The notes under the pieces are model-generated. The model was not told where the DNA came from and did no database searches. It was given only the letters and a program-made list of their open reading frames with translations. From Tunturibacter gelidoferens (GTDB lineage Bacteria; Acidobacteriota; Terriglobia; Terriglobales; Acidobacteriaceae), in NCBI RefSeq assembly GCF_040358255.1, contig NZ_CP132938.1:1302001-1366000 (forward strand): 64,000 bases of DNA. The letters are read 5' to 3'. A program made the position numbers and the translations under genes. Shown piece after piece: positions 8,582 to 21,450 of this stretch (its first letter is position 1; each line of letters begins with the position of its first letter).

Positions 8582-9463
8582 TTAGTGGGGTATCGTGGCA
8601 AAGGTCTGGAAGTAGGTTTGGAGGGCCTTCGCAGTGGACTCATCGAGTTGTGGATTAGGTGACATGGCCGACTTCGGGTCGATGGATTTTGGATTGCGGA
8701 GGTAGCGTTCGAAGGTCGATGGCGATGAGGCTGCGAAGTTGCCTAGCGTCTGCCACGACCTGCCTGCCTTGGTGCCGCCATAGCTGCCCATGTTGTGGCA
8801 GCGATAGCAGTGTTGCTGGGCGATGCGAAAACCATCGATGATCTGCGGATTGGACGCATCTTTTTGGTGAGGTGCGATGGCCCCGTAGACCTGCTGCGTT
8901 GTGCCGAACTCGAGGCGGGTTATCTTTGCGGGGATCTTCGGGATCTCCGGAAAGGAGAGGACGCTGAAGGACGGCGTGAAGTCTTCGTGGGTGATGAAGT
9001 AGGGGCCGGGGTCGTCGATGTGCGTCTGGGCCGCCCAGGTTTTGACTGGCAGGCCGTCAATCTTCAACGCGAGGATGGGACGGTGCGTCTTCACATATTC
9101 GCGAGTGTAGGTTGCACGATAGCCGTCGGAACATAGGGCGGTCAGTAGATCCGATCCGGGAAGGACGCCGAGGGAGCTCTCGAGGACGTCGAGATAGACG
9201 CCGGTGACGGTTAGCTTTTGCTGAGGGAGTTCGCGGAAGTTGTCATCGCCTGTGACTGTGACGGTTGTCTGGGGAAGTGTCGCGAGTTGGCCGTAGGAGA
9301 TGTAGCGGACTGTGCCGGGTGCGATATCTGCGGCTATGCCGGCGATCTCGAGGTCGGATGCGGCACCGCGCTCTGTCAAGAGGAAATGTCCAGTTGACGA
9401 TGAGTTGGCCGGCAACCACGCGAGGCATGCGGCAAAGACAACGATCAGCTTCACTGGAGCCAT
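8582..9463 (-). CDS. Secreted monohaem cytochrome c with a sulfite-oxidase-like N-terminal region
   Basis: 293 residues with a signal peptide (about 1-22). The C-terminal third carries one haem c motif, C219-Y-R-C222-H223, and a candidate axial Met267 in KSAMSPNP. The middle resembles the small molybdopterin-oxidoreductase-like (SUOX) fold: LPQTTVTVTGDDNF, LTVTGVYLDVL, then DGYRATYTREYV and LALKIDGLPV. No molybdopterin Cys ligand is evident (C111 in LTALCSDGYRA may be structural). It is probably a periplasmic electron carrier or sensor. It may be transcribed with the amidase. Family call good; role unknown. Confidence 0.75.
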   Translation of the reverse strand: MAPVKLIVVFAACLAWLPANSSSTGHFLLTERGAASDLEIAGIAADIAPGTVRYISYGQLATLPQTTVTVTGDDNFRELPQQKLTVTGVYLDVLESSLGVLPGSDLLTALCSDGYRATYTREYVKTHRPILALKIDGLPVKTWAAQTHIDDPGPYFITHEDFTPSFSVLSFPEIPKIPAKITRLEFGTTQQVYGAIAPHQKDASNPQIIDGFRIAQQHCYRCHNMGSYGGTKAGRSWQTLGNFAASSPSTFERYLRNPKSIDPKSAMSPNPQLDESTAKALQTYFQTFATIPH

Positions 9464-9544
9464 GATTCAGACTATCGTGGAATTTTTTTTCGACAAGACA
9501 AAAGAATGGAATTTGTATCGCAGGAAAGATAGCCAAGAAAATAT

Positions 9545-12859
<3,315 letters not shown>

Positions 12860-12901
12860 TCTTCGTCCTCGTGCTGGAAGCTATCTTTTTGAACGTTTTG
12901 C

Positions 12902-14920
12902 TTACGGGGTCTGGGCGGTCTCGACGATGGGTCTGCGGAGAAGGCGGAAGATGTGCGCGGGCATCACGTCGGGGCGCAGAGCAACGTAATTGCTGCGATC
13001 GTGCCATTGGTAATGGGTGCCTGTAAGCAGATCTTCGATGTCAAAGGTTTCGTTGTGCGGGATGGCCAGTTCCTTGAGGTCGAGATCGATCCATCCTGCC
13101 TGTTCCTGCGTGGGATCGAGGTTGATGGCGACGAGAATCTGATTGTCGCCGCTCCACTTGCTGTAGCAGAGGATGTTTGAGTTGTCCACGTTGTGGAAGT
13201 GAAGCGAGCCGTCGCTTTGGAGTGCGGGGTTGGTGCGGCGGATCTGATTGACCTTGGTAATAAGCGGGGCAAGGCTTGTGCTCGCGCTACGGTCCCAATG
13301 ACGGATCTCGTACTTCTCGCTGTTGAGATATTCTTCGCTGCCGGGTTTGGCGGGAAGATTTTCGCCGAGTTCGTAGGCAGGGCCGTACATGCCGTAGTTC
13401 GCGCCAAGAGTTGCCGCGAGGATCAGGCGCTGCATGAAGGCGGGGCGGCCACCGTTTTGAAGTGTGGCATGCAGGATGTCGGGTGTGTTTGGCCAGAGGT
13501 TCGGATGAAAGAAGTCGGTTACGGGCGGCTTGGTAATCTCCTCGAAGTACTCCCGAAGCTCGTCCTTCCTATTGCGCCAGGTGAAGTAGGTATAGGACTG
13601 GCTGAAGCCAGCCTTGGCCAGCGAGTACATCACGTGCGGGCGCGTGAACGCCTCGGCGAGAAAGATCACATCGGGATATTTTTTATGGATTTCGCCGATG
13701 CACCACTCCCAGAACGGAATGGCCTTGGTGTGCGGATTGTCGACACGGAAGATTTTGACGTCGCGCTTGATCCAGTGGGTGAAAACATCGCGCAGAGCCT
13801 CCCATAGGCCGCGCCAATCAGGCGACTCGAAGTTGAGCGGGTAGATGTCCTGGTATTTTTTTGGTGGGTTCTCCGCGTATTGGATGGAGCCGTCGGGGCG
13901 GATATTGAACCAGTCGGGATGCTCGGCGACCCAGGGATGGTCGGGGGAACATTGGAAGGCGATATCCAGAGCCAGCTCCATGCCGTGCTCGCGCGTAGCG
14001 GCGACAAGAGCGTCGAAGTCTTTCAGGGTGCCGAGTTCAGCGAGGATGGATTTGTGGCCGCCCTCTTTTGCTCCGATCGCCCAGGGGCTGCCCGGATCGG
14101 TCTCGGTCGAGGTGACACTGTTGTTCGGGCCTTTGCGAAACGCTTTGCCGATGGGATGAATCGGCGGCATATAGAGCACATCGAAGCCCATCGCGGCGAT
14201 GGTTGGCAGAAGCGCCTGCACGTCCGCAAAGGTGCCGTGCCGCGCAGGATCGGGCGAGGTGGACCGGGGGAAGAGCTCATACCAGGTCGAGTAGCGTGCC
14301 CGTTCGCGGTCAACCCACAGGTGCAGATCCTGAGAATAGCGCGTCGCCAGGGTGAGATCAGGGTATAGTGCGACGAGCGCGAGGATCTCGTCCGTCAAGG
14401 GATTATCGTAGGTCTCAGACTTTGCGTTCGCGAGTTCGAGGAGACGCGCAGCCTCGTCTGCTAAACGTTTGCTATCGGGCCCTTTGGCGCGCCCCGCGGC
14501 CTGCTCCAGCAGGAGAGCGCCGGAGCGCAGCGCGAGCGGGATATCCTGTGATTCGGCCGAAGAACTCACGCCAGGCTGACCGGGCTGTGCTGCCAGCCGC
14601 TTTTGCAGATCGGCAGACCAGGTGTCGAAGTGGTCAACCCAAGCCTCGAGGGTATAGAGCCAATCGCCGAGCGCATCCACGGTGAAGCTGGCGGACCAGA
14701 GATCATTGGTAAGCGGGGAGAGCGGCATGGATTGCCAATCCTTCGCGCTCGAGTGGCGATAGAGCAAACGTCCTGAGACATGGTCGTGTCCATCGCCAAA
14801 AACCGCCGCAGTTACGGTTACGATGTCGCCCAGAATTCGCTTGGCTGGATAGCGTCCACAATCGACTTGTGGGTTGATCCCTTCAATGACGACTCGCTTA
14901 CGGCCTTCGATAGGTTTCAT
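12902..14920 (-). CDS. glgE: Alpha-1,4-glucan:maltose-1-phosphate maltosyltransferase
   Basis: 672 residues from the ATG at 14920. This start gives nearly the length of Streptomyces GlgE (675, recalled) and places the nucleophile at D394 (FRVDNPHTK) and the acid/base at E423 (FLAEAFTRP), the same numbers as in that enzyme. D481 (NTPDIL) is the likely third carboxylate. An N-terminal DUF3416 domain (RVVIEGINPQVDCGRYPAKR) precedes the GH13 barrel. The enzyme elongates alpha-glucan with maltose-1-phosphate. It is first in an apparent operon with treS-mak, so trehalose is routed to storage or capsular glucan. No glgB is visible here. The frame extends upstream to 15115 only through a TTG and unconserved sequence. 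Confidence 0.95.
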   Translation of the reverse strand: MKPIEGRKRVVIEGINPQVDCGRYPAKRILGDIVTVTAAVFGDGHDHVSGRLLYRHSSAKDWQSMPLSPLTNDLWSASFTVDALGDWLYTLEAWVDHFDTWSADLQKRLAAQPGQPGVSSSAESQDIPLALRSGALLLEQAAGRAKGPDSKRLADEAARLLELANAKSETYDNPLTDEILALVALYPDLTLATRYSQDLHLWVDRERARYSTWYELFPRSTSPDPARHGTFADVQALLPTIAAMGFDVLYMPPIHPIGKAFRKGPNNSVTSTETDPGSPWAIGAKEGGHKSILAELGTLKDFDALVAATREHGMELALDIAFQCSPDHPWVAEHPDWFNIRPDGSIQYAENPPKKYQDIYPLNFESPDWRGLWEALRDVFTHWIKRDVKIFRVDNPHTKAIPFWEWCIGEIHKKYPDVIFLAEAFTRPHVMYSLAKAGFSQSYTYFTWRNRKDELREYFEEITKPPVTDFFHPNLWPNTPDILHATLQNGGRPAFMQRLILAATLGANYGMYGPAYELGENLPAKPGSEEYLNSEKYEIRHWDRSASTSLAPLITKVNQIRRTNPALQSDGSLHFHNVDNSNILCYSKWSGDNQILVAINLDPTQEQAGWIDLDLKELAIPHNETFDIEDLLTGTHYQWHDRSNYVALRPDVMPAHIFRLLRRPIVETAQTP

Positions 14921-15452
14921 ATCACTCAGATCTTCAGACTGGCTTTCGTACCTATAGTAGTCCGACAGGCCGCGCTCAAAAATACCGATATCGGTACGAA
15001 CAAGGACTCCTGCATAAGAAGATGCAGGCTGAGCCGCATATGTTTGCTGGCTGGCGGCACGCGCGGGAGAATCGCGCAGAGTTCCAGGCTCATTGTTGAG
15101 GCTGGCGAAGCGCAACCGAGGGGTTGCAGGAGGAGGGATTTCTCATCCGGAATCTCGCGTCCAAAGTCCTCGCAGCCGCCCTCCCAAGGCCACATCGATG
15201 GTTTTTGTTCGGGCGGCTAGTGTCCGTCATTGTCGGCCTGATTCCGCAGTGGAAACCCTCTCGGCATCGGCGCCGAGGTAACAGCTTGCCTGCCGGTAAT
15301 TAGGCAGCTTTGTTCCGCGAAAAGGCTGTTTTTTGGGGTGCATCTAGACTCTCAATTTTCGGCACTATTTTCCAATTGAAATAATTTTCCCCTTGACAAT
15401 CGGTTGACGCCTCTGTTCGACTTGCGGGCGTTACAGGGAGGCGGAATCTCGC
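14921..15452. other. Divergent intergenic region, glgE and TonB-dependent receptor
   Basis: 532 bases with no convincing gene. A good TTGACA sits at 15393-15398, about 55 bases before the receptor start, but without a matching -10 hexamer at the usual spacing. AT-rich sequence (15350-15390) precedes it. The region should hold the promoters of both divergent transcription units. Confidence 0.4.
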
Positions 15453-18400
15453 ATGGCACACTTAAGCAAAACCAACGCTCCTTCAGAGCCGATAGATAAC
15501 GGCAGAACGCATCACATGGGCTTTAACCAGTTGACCGGTTTTCGGAAGACCAGACTCTCTCGGGCGCTCCAAACCGTACTCGTATTACTGATCGCGGCAG
15601 GCATAGGTCCGCTGAGGGTCATGTTTGCCCAGACCGATCTCGGCTCACTCTCAGGAACGATTCGCGACAGTGCAGACGCTGTGGTTCCTAATTGTCAGAT
15701 CGAGATCAAAAACGCCAGAACGTCTACGACGCGCAACGTCACGACGGATCAAAACGGCTATTTCAACGTCCCTTCCCTCACGGTGGGGCCTTACACAGTT
15801 TCGGCCACGGCAGCGGGGTTCAAACACCTGGTGACCACTGTGGATGTGACCACGAATGGCGCGACAGCCAACCTGCAACTCTCCGTGGGCAATGTGCAGC
15901 AGGAGGTGACGGTTACCTCCGAGTCCGGCTCAGTGAGTTTGCAGACGGACAATCACGAGTTAGTGACTACGGTCTCGCCGACGCAGTTGGTCAATCTGCC
16001 GAACAATAGCCGAAGCATCCTAAACATCGCAACGCTTGGGCCGTCATCGCAGGCAGGAACCGATGTTGGAGTTGATGGTGGAGATGAAGGTTTCTACGGA
16101 CAGACCGCAAACTCGGTCATCATCTCGGGACTCGGCAATGCACACACGGCATTTCTTCAGGACGGCGTCGACAACACGAATCTGCTGACGCAGACCGTGA
16201 ATATCCTGTCGTCGGTTGAAGCGAGTCAGGAGGTCACGACGATCCTGAACGGCGCTCCTGCGCGCTTCAGTCAGCCGTCGATCATCAACGTCATCACGAA
16301 GAGCGGCTCGAACCAGATTCATGGAACGGCGTACGACTTTCTTCAGAATGATGACTTCGATGCTAAGAACTGGTTCGCGACGACCAAGCCTGCAAAACGC
16401 TATAACCAGTTTGGAGGCAATATCGGCGCTCCACTTTGGAAGAACAAGCTGTTCGCTTTCTTTGACTACTCGGGTCTGCGGAGCCATACGGCTAACGTCA
16501 ACCGCGACCGAGTTCCAACCGGCGCAGAGCGCAACGGAGACTTCTCGGCGGACGGAGTCACCCTCTACGATCCTTCGACCTACGATCCCACAACAGGGAC
16601 GAGCCAACCCTTTGCGGGAAATAAGCTCCCTGCGATTAGTCCGTTTGCCCAGCAGTGGTTGAAGAACTATCCCGCACCCAACACGACCCTGGATGCGAAC
16701 AACGTCAACTACGTTGTGAATCTGCCGCAGATCAGTAACTACGACGAGTACCTTGGCCGTGTCGACTACAACATCTCGCAACGAGATCTGTTGTTCGGCA
16801 CGGTGGCAAGACTGGAGAGCCAGTTCGGCAATGACAGCATCACGCCGGGGCTCTTCGGAATCTTTATCGCGCTAAAGGGCACGAATATCTCGGCTGCTGA
16901 AACGCACGTGTTCAACTCGAACGTCGTGAACGTCTTCAAGGTTGGCTACAACCGCAGTAATCTGTTCCGCACGCAGCAGGGCGAAGGAGCTCTCAACTAT
17001 GCGGCGCAGTATGGCCTGGCGAACGTTAATCCTCAGCCATCCCAATGGACACCTCCCGCGATCAACCTCAACACCGGCAACTACACCTCGCTCGGAGATC
17101 CTTATTCTCCTCAGGGTGCAATTCAAAATCGTTTCCAGTACACCGATGAAGTAAGTTGGAAACTAGGCAACCACACTTTTGTATTCGGCGGCGACTATGT
17201 CAGGACACAGTTTGATGGCAACTGGGTCGTCGGTAACAACGGCATCTACAACTTCGACGGCAGCGCAACCTCGGCTTACGCAGGAGGAGTGCGCAGCGCG
17301 ACTGATCAGGGCAACTCGCTGGCCGATCTCGAACTTGGATTCCCTCGAACCGCGAATGCTGCCAACGGCGTAACAGTGGGCGCTTTTCGAGGCACGGACA
17401 TTTCAGGTTACGTGCAGGATGACTGGAAAACTTTGCCACGGCTGACCTTCAACATCGGCCTGCGTTATGACTTCGACAATCCTCCGAACGACAAGAATGG
17501 ACATGGAGGCCAGTTCAACGTGGCTTCCAACCGGGTGATTCCCGGTACGTGGAAGACAAACTACAACGACTGGGCGCCACGGTTCGGGTTCTCCTACCAA
17601 GCAAATGATCGAACTGTAGTTCGGGGGGGATACGGAATCTATTACGCGCCAATTCTCTACAATAATCTTCAATTCCAGTTGCTGTACTCGCCCAACTTTG
17701 TAAATCAGTCGTATTCGTTCAATGTGGCCACCCCAGTCGATATTCAAAATCTATTTGTTCCTAATCCATCTTTGGCTGGACAGCAGAACTACACACTGAC
17801 GAAGACGTTGAAGGACACTTCGGTACAAGACTGGAACGTTAACATCCAGCGGTCGCTCAGCAACAACACTCTCCTTACGGTCGGCTATATCGGGAATGTG
17901 ACTCGTCATCAGTCCGCGCGCGCCGACCTCAACCAGCCTTTCGGACTGACTCCTGGAAACACGAGCGGCATCCTAGACCTAAGACCGAATACGAATGTTG
18001 GAACCACCGATGGTCAGCTCAACGCGGTCTCGGCAAACTACCACGCACTGGCCGTCAAGGTAGAACGAACTTACACCAACGGTCTGCAGTTCCTTGGGGC
18101 TTACACCTACTCCAAGGCGATGGACATCCTAGACGGTGATAACGCGGACATTCAGAATCTCTATAACCCGGGGCTCACCTACGGCCCCGCAGGCTTTGAC
18201 CGCACGCAGAATTTCATTTTTAGCGCGGTGTATGAGTTGCCCTTCGGTCCTGGAAAGAAGTTTCTGAACTCCAATAATCTGATCAACCGCGAGATCATTG
18301 GCGGTTGGCAGCTCTCCGGGGTTCAGCAGTTTGCCACCGGCCAGCCGATCCAGGTCACGGCCAACAACAATGCGGATACCAGTTCGGTGCATAGCGTCTA

Positions 18401-18737
18401 CGCAAACAGGATCTGCACTGGTAATCCGCCTGCAGGCCATCCCCGTCTGCAGTTCTTTGATCCATCCTGCTATGTGCAGCCCGCGACCGGTCAGTACGGA
18501 ACGGCCAGAAGCGGACCGCGTCAGCCTGGCATCGACACAACGAACCTGAGTCTCCAGAAGGCGTTCTCGATCACCGAGCGGCAGCAACTCCAGTTCCGCG
18601 CGGAGGCGTTCAGCGTCTTCAATCACCCCAACTTCTCTACCGGTAGTACCAGCATCACTAACCCCGCAGCCGGCCTGCTCACCCAGGAAACTGTTGGTCA
18701 GCGAGTGCTGCAACTCGCCTTGCGCTACGCCTTCTAA
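15453..18737 (+). CDS. TonB-dependent outer-membrane receptor, Oar-like
   Basis: 1094 residues. A long signal region (about 35-60, ALQTVLVLLIAAGIGPL, cleaved near MFAQ) precedes a carboxypeptidase-regulatory-like beta-sandwich: GSLSGTIRDSADAVVPNCQI, then GYFNVPSLTVGPYTV and GFKHLV, about 65-150. A plug-like domain follows (NSRSILNIATLGPSS, IINVITKSGSNQIHGTAYDF), then a beta-barrel with repeated strands ending ...QRVLQLALRYAF with the terminal aromatic. This is the acidobacterial Oar type of TonB-dependent transporter, expanded in this phylum. GH127 and GH78 enzymes follow on the same strand, so it probably imports arabinose- or rhamnose-containing oligosaccharides. GGGAGG lies before the ATG; ATG 15516 is a possible later start. 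Confidence 0.9.
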   Translation: MAHLSKTNAPSEPIDNGRTHHMGFNQLTGFRKTRLSRALQTVLVLLIAAGIGPLRVMFAQTDLGSLSGTIRDSADAVVPNCQIEIKNARTSTTRNVTTDQNGYFNVPSLTVGPYTVSATAAGFKHLVTTVDVTTNGATANLQLSVGNVQQEVTVTSESGSVSLQTDNHELVTTVSPTQLVNLPNNSRSILNIATLGPSSQAGTDVGVDGGDEGFYGQTANSVIISGLGNAHTAFLQDGVDNTNLLTQTVNILSSVEASQEVTTILNGAPARFSQPSIINVITKSGSNQIHGTAYDFLQNDDFDAKNWFATTKPAKRYNQFGGNIGAPLWKNKLFAFFDYSGLRSHTANVNRDRVPTGAERNGDFSADGVTLYDPSTYDPTTGTSQPFAGNKLPAISPFAQQWLKNYPAPNTTLDANNVNYVVNLPQISNYDEYLGRVDYNISQRDLLFGTVARLESQFGNDSITPGLFGIFIALKGTNISAAETHVFNSNVVNVFKVGYNRSNLFRTQQGEGALNYAAQYGLANVNPQPSQWTPPAINLNTGNYTSLGDPYSPQGAIQNRFQYTDEVSWKLGNHTFVFGGDYVRTQFDGNWVVGNNGIYNFDGSATSAYAGGVRSATDQGNSLADLELGFPRTANAANGVTVGAFRGTDISGYVQDDWKTLPRLTFNIGLRYDFDNPPNDKNGHGGQFNVASNRVIPGTWKTNYNDWAPRFGFSYQANDRTVVRGGYGIYYAPILYNNLQFQLLYSPNFVNQSYSFNVATPVDIQNLFVPNPSLAGQQNYTLTKTLKDTSVQDWNVNIQRSLSNNTLLTVGYIGNVTRHQSARADLNQPFGLTPGNTSGILDLRPNTNVGTTDGQLNAVSANYHALAVKVERTYTNGLQFLGAYTYSKAMDILDGDNADIQNLYNPGLTYGPAGFDRTQNFIFSAVYELPFGPGKKFLNSNNLINREIIGGWQLSGVQQFATGQPIQVTANNNADTSSVHSVYANRICTGNPPAGHPRLQFFDPSCYVQPATGQYGTARSGPRQPGIDTTNLSLQKAFSITERQQLQFRAEAFSVFNHPNFSTGSTSITNPAAGLLTQETVGQRVLQLALRYAF

Positions 18738-18763
18738 TTGCGTTGGCGTCTAAACCCACAAAG

Positions 18764-18788
18764 GGGTCAGAGGCTTCCTTTCTGACCC
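18764..18788 (+). terminator. Hairpin after the TonB-dependent receptor
   Basis: GGGTCAGA (18764-18771) pairs with TCTGACCC (18781-18788) across a 9-base loop, 27 bases after the receptor stop codon. No T tract follows. It may attenuate transcription into the GH127 gene, giving more receptor than enzyme. Confidence 0.4.
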
Positions 18789-18869
18789 ATCACCCTTAGG
18801 ATTGCTCGCGAAGATTTCATTCCTTTTACGCAACCACGGTAACTCGATACAAAGCACGGGAGATGGGTC

Positions 18870-21335
18870 ATGGCTGTAACACGACGTAAGTTTCTATTGA
18901 ATTCAACCTATGCTGGAGCGGGATTCGCTGTCATCGGAGCGATGAAACCGGTCGCCCTGCTGGCGCAGACGAGCGATAAGGAGATGGCGACTTATCTAAC
19001 CGGAATCAGGATGGCCGCGACCCCAGCGACGAACTACCGCGCTTATCGTTCGAAGGTGGTTGCGACGCCCGATGTGACGACGTGGGTCCAGGTAGATCTG
19101 AAGAAGGCTGTTCCAATCTCCGCGATTCAGTTATTCCCTGCCTCGGAGCGGATGTATCCGGGCCGCGACCAGTACTACGGAGGCGAGGGATTCCCACTGC
19201 GATTCCGGCTGGAAGCCTCCGACGATGCAAACTTCGGAAAGGTTGAGACCATTGCGGACTTCACTCAATCCGACTTTCCGGATCTGAAAGACAACATTAC
19301 GCAGTACGCGGCGCACGATGTTCATGGTCGATATGTGCGACTGACAGCAACGCGGCTTCGGGCTGTGAAGGCAGTTGCTTCAGACAGCACGCCGCTGGGC
19401 AAAGAGCCCCAGGATAGCCCCGATTACACGCTGATGGTTGCGAAGATGGCTGTTATCTCCGGCGGACACGATGTTGCCGTGGGTTGCAAGGTGACGGCGG
19501 ATGAGAAGTATGGAAACAGCGAGCTGGTGGCGCAACTCACGCGGCCACCCCGGCAGGACGGAGAGGGAATTCGCGTCGATAATCCACACGCGGTGACAGA
19601 CCCTGCAACCTGGAAGCCGGCCAAGTACAAAGCCGAAGCGCCGAAGACGGGAGTGACTTTGGAGGGTGGCGTCTTTCAGGAAGCAATGCAAAACAACATT
19701 CAGTATCTGCTGAACTCGTACACGACGGACGATCTTCTTCGTCAGTTCTACGAGCGAACAGGCAAGATCAAGAACTTCAAGCCGACCGGCTCCCAGGTTT
19801 TCTGGGAGGAAGATCTTGCAGGTTCGAACGCTGGACGTTTCCTGATGGGTGCCGGCAACACGCTGCGTTGGATTGACGATCCCGAGCTGCACCGTCGCCT
19901 TAATGTTGTGGTCGATGGCATTGAAGAGTGTCGTCAGCCGAACGGATACATCATGGCGTATCCGGAAGACACGATCTTCTACTCGGAGCGCGCGGCCTAC
20001 ACTCGCGCATGGCTTACGCACGGACTGCTGGAAGCCGCGTATGGCGGCAACCCCAAGGCTCTGCCGATGCTGCGCGGCTACTACGACTGGTTCAATCAGC
20101 AGACCTTCCTGCCGGACATGTTGCGCGGTGCGATTCAAGGCGGCCAGGGGATGGTCGCGAACACGCGCATGTGTACGAGTCCACTTGGAAAGCCGGCCGA
20201 CGCGCAGGTCATTCAGCGCTACTACCAGGAAGACGGCTGGATGGAGGGTTTGGCAAAGCAGGAGAAGGAGCAGGTGTGGCAGTACCCCTACGATCGTCCG
20301 CATTGCTATCTGCTGACTAATCTCGAAGCGTATCTGGATATGTATCTCGCCACTGGCGACGTGCGCTATCGTGACGGGGTTCTCGGAGCATGGGAGCTCT
20401 ATCGCGCGCACTGGCAGCAGGCCGGCGGAAGCATCTCCATCATCGAGTTCGAAAAGGATCCGCCGAACAGCAAATATCTCCGCCAGAAACTGGGAGAGCT
20501 CTGCGGCAGCAGCTTCTGGGTCTTTCTAAGTCAGCGCTTCCAACTCCTGAATCCCGATGAGGAGCGCTACGCAACGGAGATCGAGAAATCGATCTACAAC
20601 GTCGGCATGGCGAACCAGGATGGCGGCGTCGGCCTGCGTTATCACACCGTCATGGAGGGCAAGAAAGAAAAATCCACGCACGAGAATACGTGTTGCGAGG
20701 GACAGGGAACCAGGCTGCTTGGGACGCTGCCCGAGCACATCTACTCCATCGCGCCGGATGGAATCTACGTGAACCTCTTCGAGCCTTCAACGATTCGTTG
20801 GCAGCAGGCAGGTCAGCCGATGGAGTTGAAGATGAAGACTCGCTTCCCCTACGACACGCATGTGAGTGGCGCGGTGAAGGTATCGACCCCCACGGAGGCT
20901 AATCTCAGGATCCGCGTTCCGTCCTGGGCGGCAAAGGAGATGGCGGTTTCGGTCAACGGTAAAGCAGCTGCTTCGGGCAAACCGGGCAGTTACCTTGCGG
21001 TCAATCGTAAGTGGAGCGACGGAGATGTCATCGAGTTTGTGCTTCCCGCAGAGATTCGCGTGCGCCGTTACAACGGCGATGATCAGATTGCGGGCAAGAA
21101 AAGATACTCGGTCGAGTACGGTCCTATTCTGCTGGCCGCTGTCGGATCTCCGACCGCCAGTCTCTCTGTGGACAAGGGACACGAAGCCGAGCATCTCGCG
21201 AATCATCTGGAGCCTGTTGATGGCTCGCCGCTTCACTTCACTGTCCGAGGAAACAACGGTCAAAAGTTTATGCCGTACTGGAAGATCTCGGAAGAGGAGT
21301 TCACTTGCTACCCGCAGGTCAGTGCGATGGCTTGA
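18870..21335 (+). CDS. GH127 beta-L-arabinofuranosidase-like enzyme, Tat-exported
   Basis: 821 residues. TRRKFL at residues 4-9 and a hydrophobic stretch give a twin-arginine signal. A discoidin (F5/8 type C)-like carbohydrate-binding domain follows (about 40-170: TWVQVDLKKAVPISAIQLFP, RYVRLTATRL). The catalytic GH127 (DUF1680) barrel begins near GGVFQEAMQNNIQYLL (about 265). The Zn/catalytic set of this family is visible: E543-L-C545 and C608-C609 in NTCCEGQGTRLLG. In characterised GH127 enzymes (Bifidobacterium HypBA1) the Cys is the nucleophile and the products come from beta-L-arabinofuranosides. It sits between the TonB-dependent receptor and GH78, consistent with plant cell-wall glycan breakdown. 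Confidence 0.88.
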   Translation: MAVTRRKFLLNSTYAGAGFAVIGAMKPVALLAQTSDKEMATYLTGIRMAATPATNYRAYRSKVVATPDVTTWVQVDLKKAVPISAIQLFPASERMYPGRDQYYGGEGFPLRFRLEASDDANFGKVETIADFTQSDFPDLKDNITQYAAHDVHGRYVRLTATRLRAVKAVASDSTPLGKEPQDSPDYTLMVAKMAVISGGHDVAVGCKVTADEKYGNSELVAQLTRPPRQDGEGIRVDNPHAVTDPATWKPAKYKAEAPKTGVTLEGGVFQEAMQNNIQYLLNSYTTDDLLRQFYERTGKIKNFKPTGSQVFWEEDLAGSNAGRFLMGAGNTLRWIDDPELHRRLNVVVDGIEECRQPNGYIMAYPEDTIFYSERAAYTRAWLTHGLLEAAYGGNPKALPMLRGYYDWFNQQTFLPDMLRGAIQGGQGMVANTRMCTSPLGKPADAQVIQRYYQEDGWMEGLAKQEKEQVWQYPYDRPHCYLLTNLEAYLDMYLATGDVRYRDGVLGAWELYRAHWQQAGGSISIIEFEKDPPNSKYLRQKLGELCGSSFWVFLSQRFQLLNPDEERYATEIEKSIYNVGMANQDGGVGLRYHTVMEGKKEKSTHENTCCEGQGTRLLGTLPEHIYSIAPDGIYVNLFEPSTIRWQQAGQPMELKMKTRFPYDTHVSGAVKVSTPTEANLRIRVPSWAAKEMAVSVNGKAAASGKPGSYLAVNRKWSDGDVIEFVLPAEIRVRRYNGDDQIAGKKRYSVEYGPILLAAVGSPTASLSVDKGHEAEHLANHLEPVDGSPLHFTVRGNNGQKFMPYWKISEEEFTCYPQVSAMA

Positions 21336-21450
21336 TGAGTCTGGACAGACTGCTGGAGGTTGGCAGTCTGTCGCAGCGCTCGGTAGGCAAATGATGCGAA
21401 GTCGTTGTTTAATTCCGCATGCAGCCCAAAGTATATTGGACAGTCAACTC

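Noticed and set aside
14921..15115. N-terminal extension of GlgE from a TTG
   Set aside because: The ATG at 14920 yields the family length and catalytic numbering; the extension has no homology features.
20995..21450. Upstream extension of the rhamnosidase frame
   Set aside because: It lies inside the GH127 gene and lacks a signal peptide at its start; the ATG at 21451 gives a perfect signal peptide.
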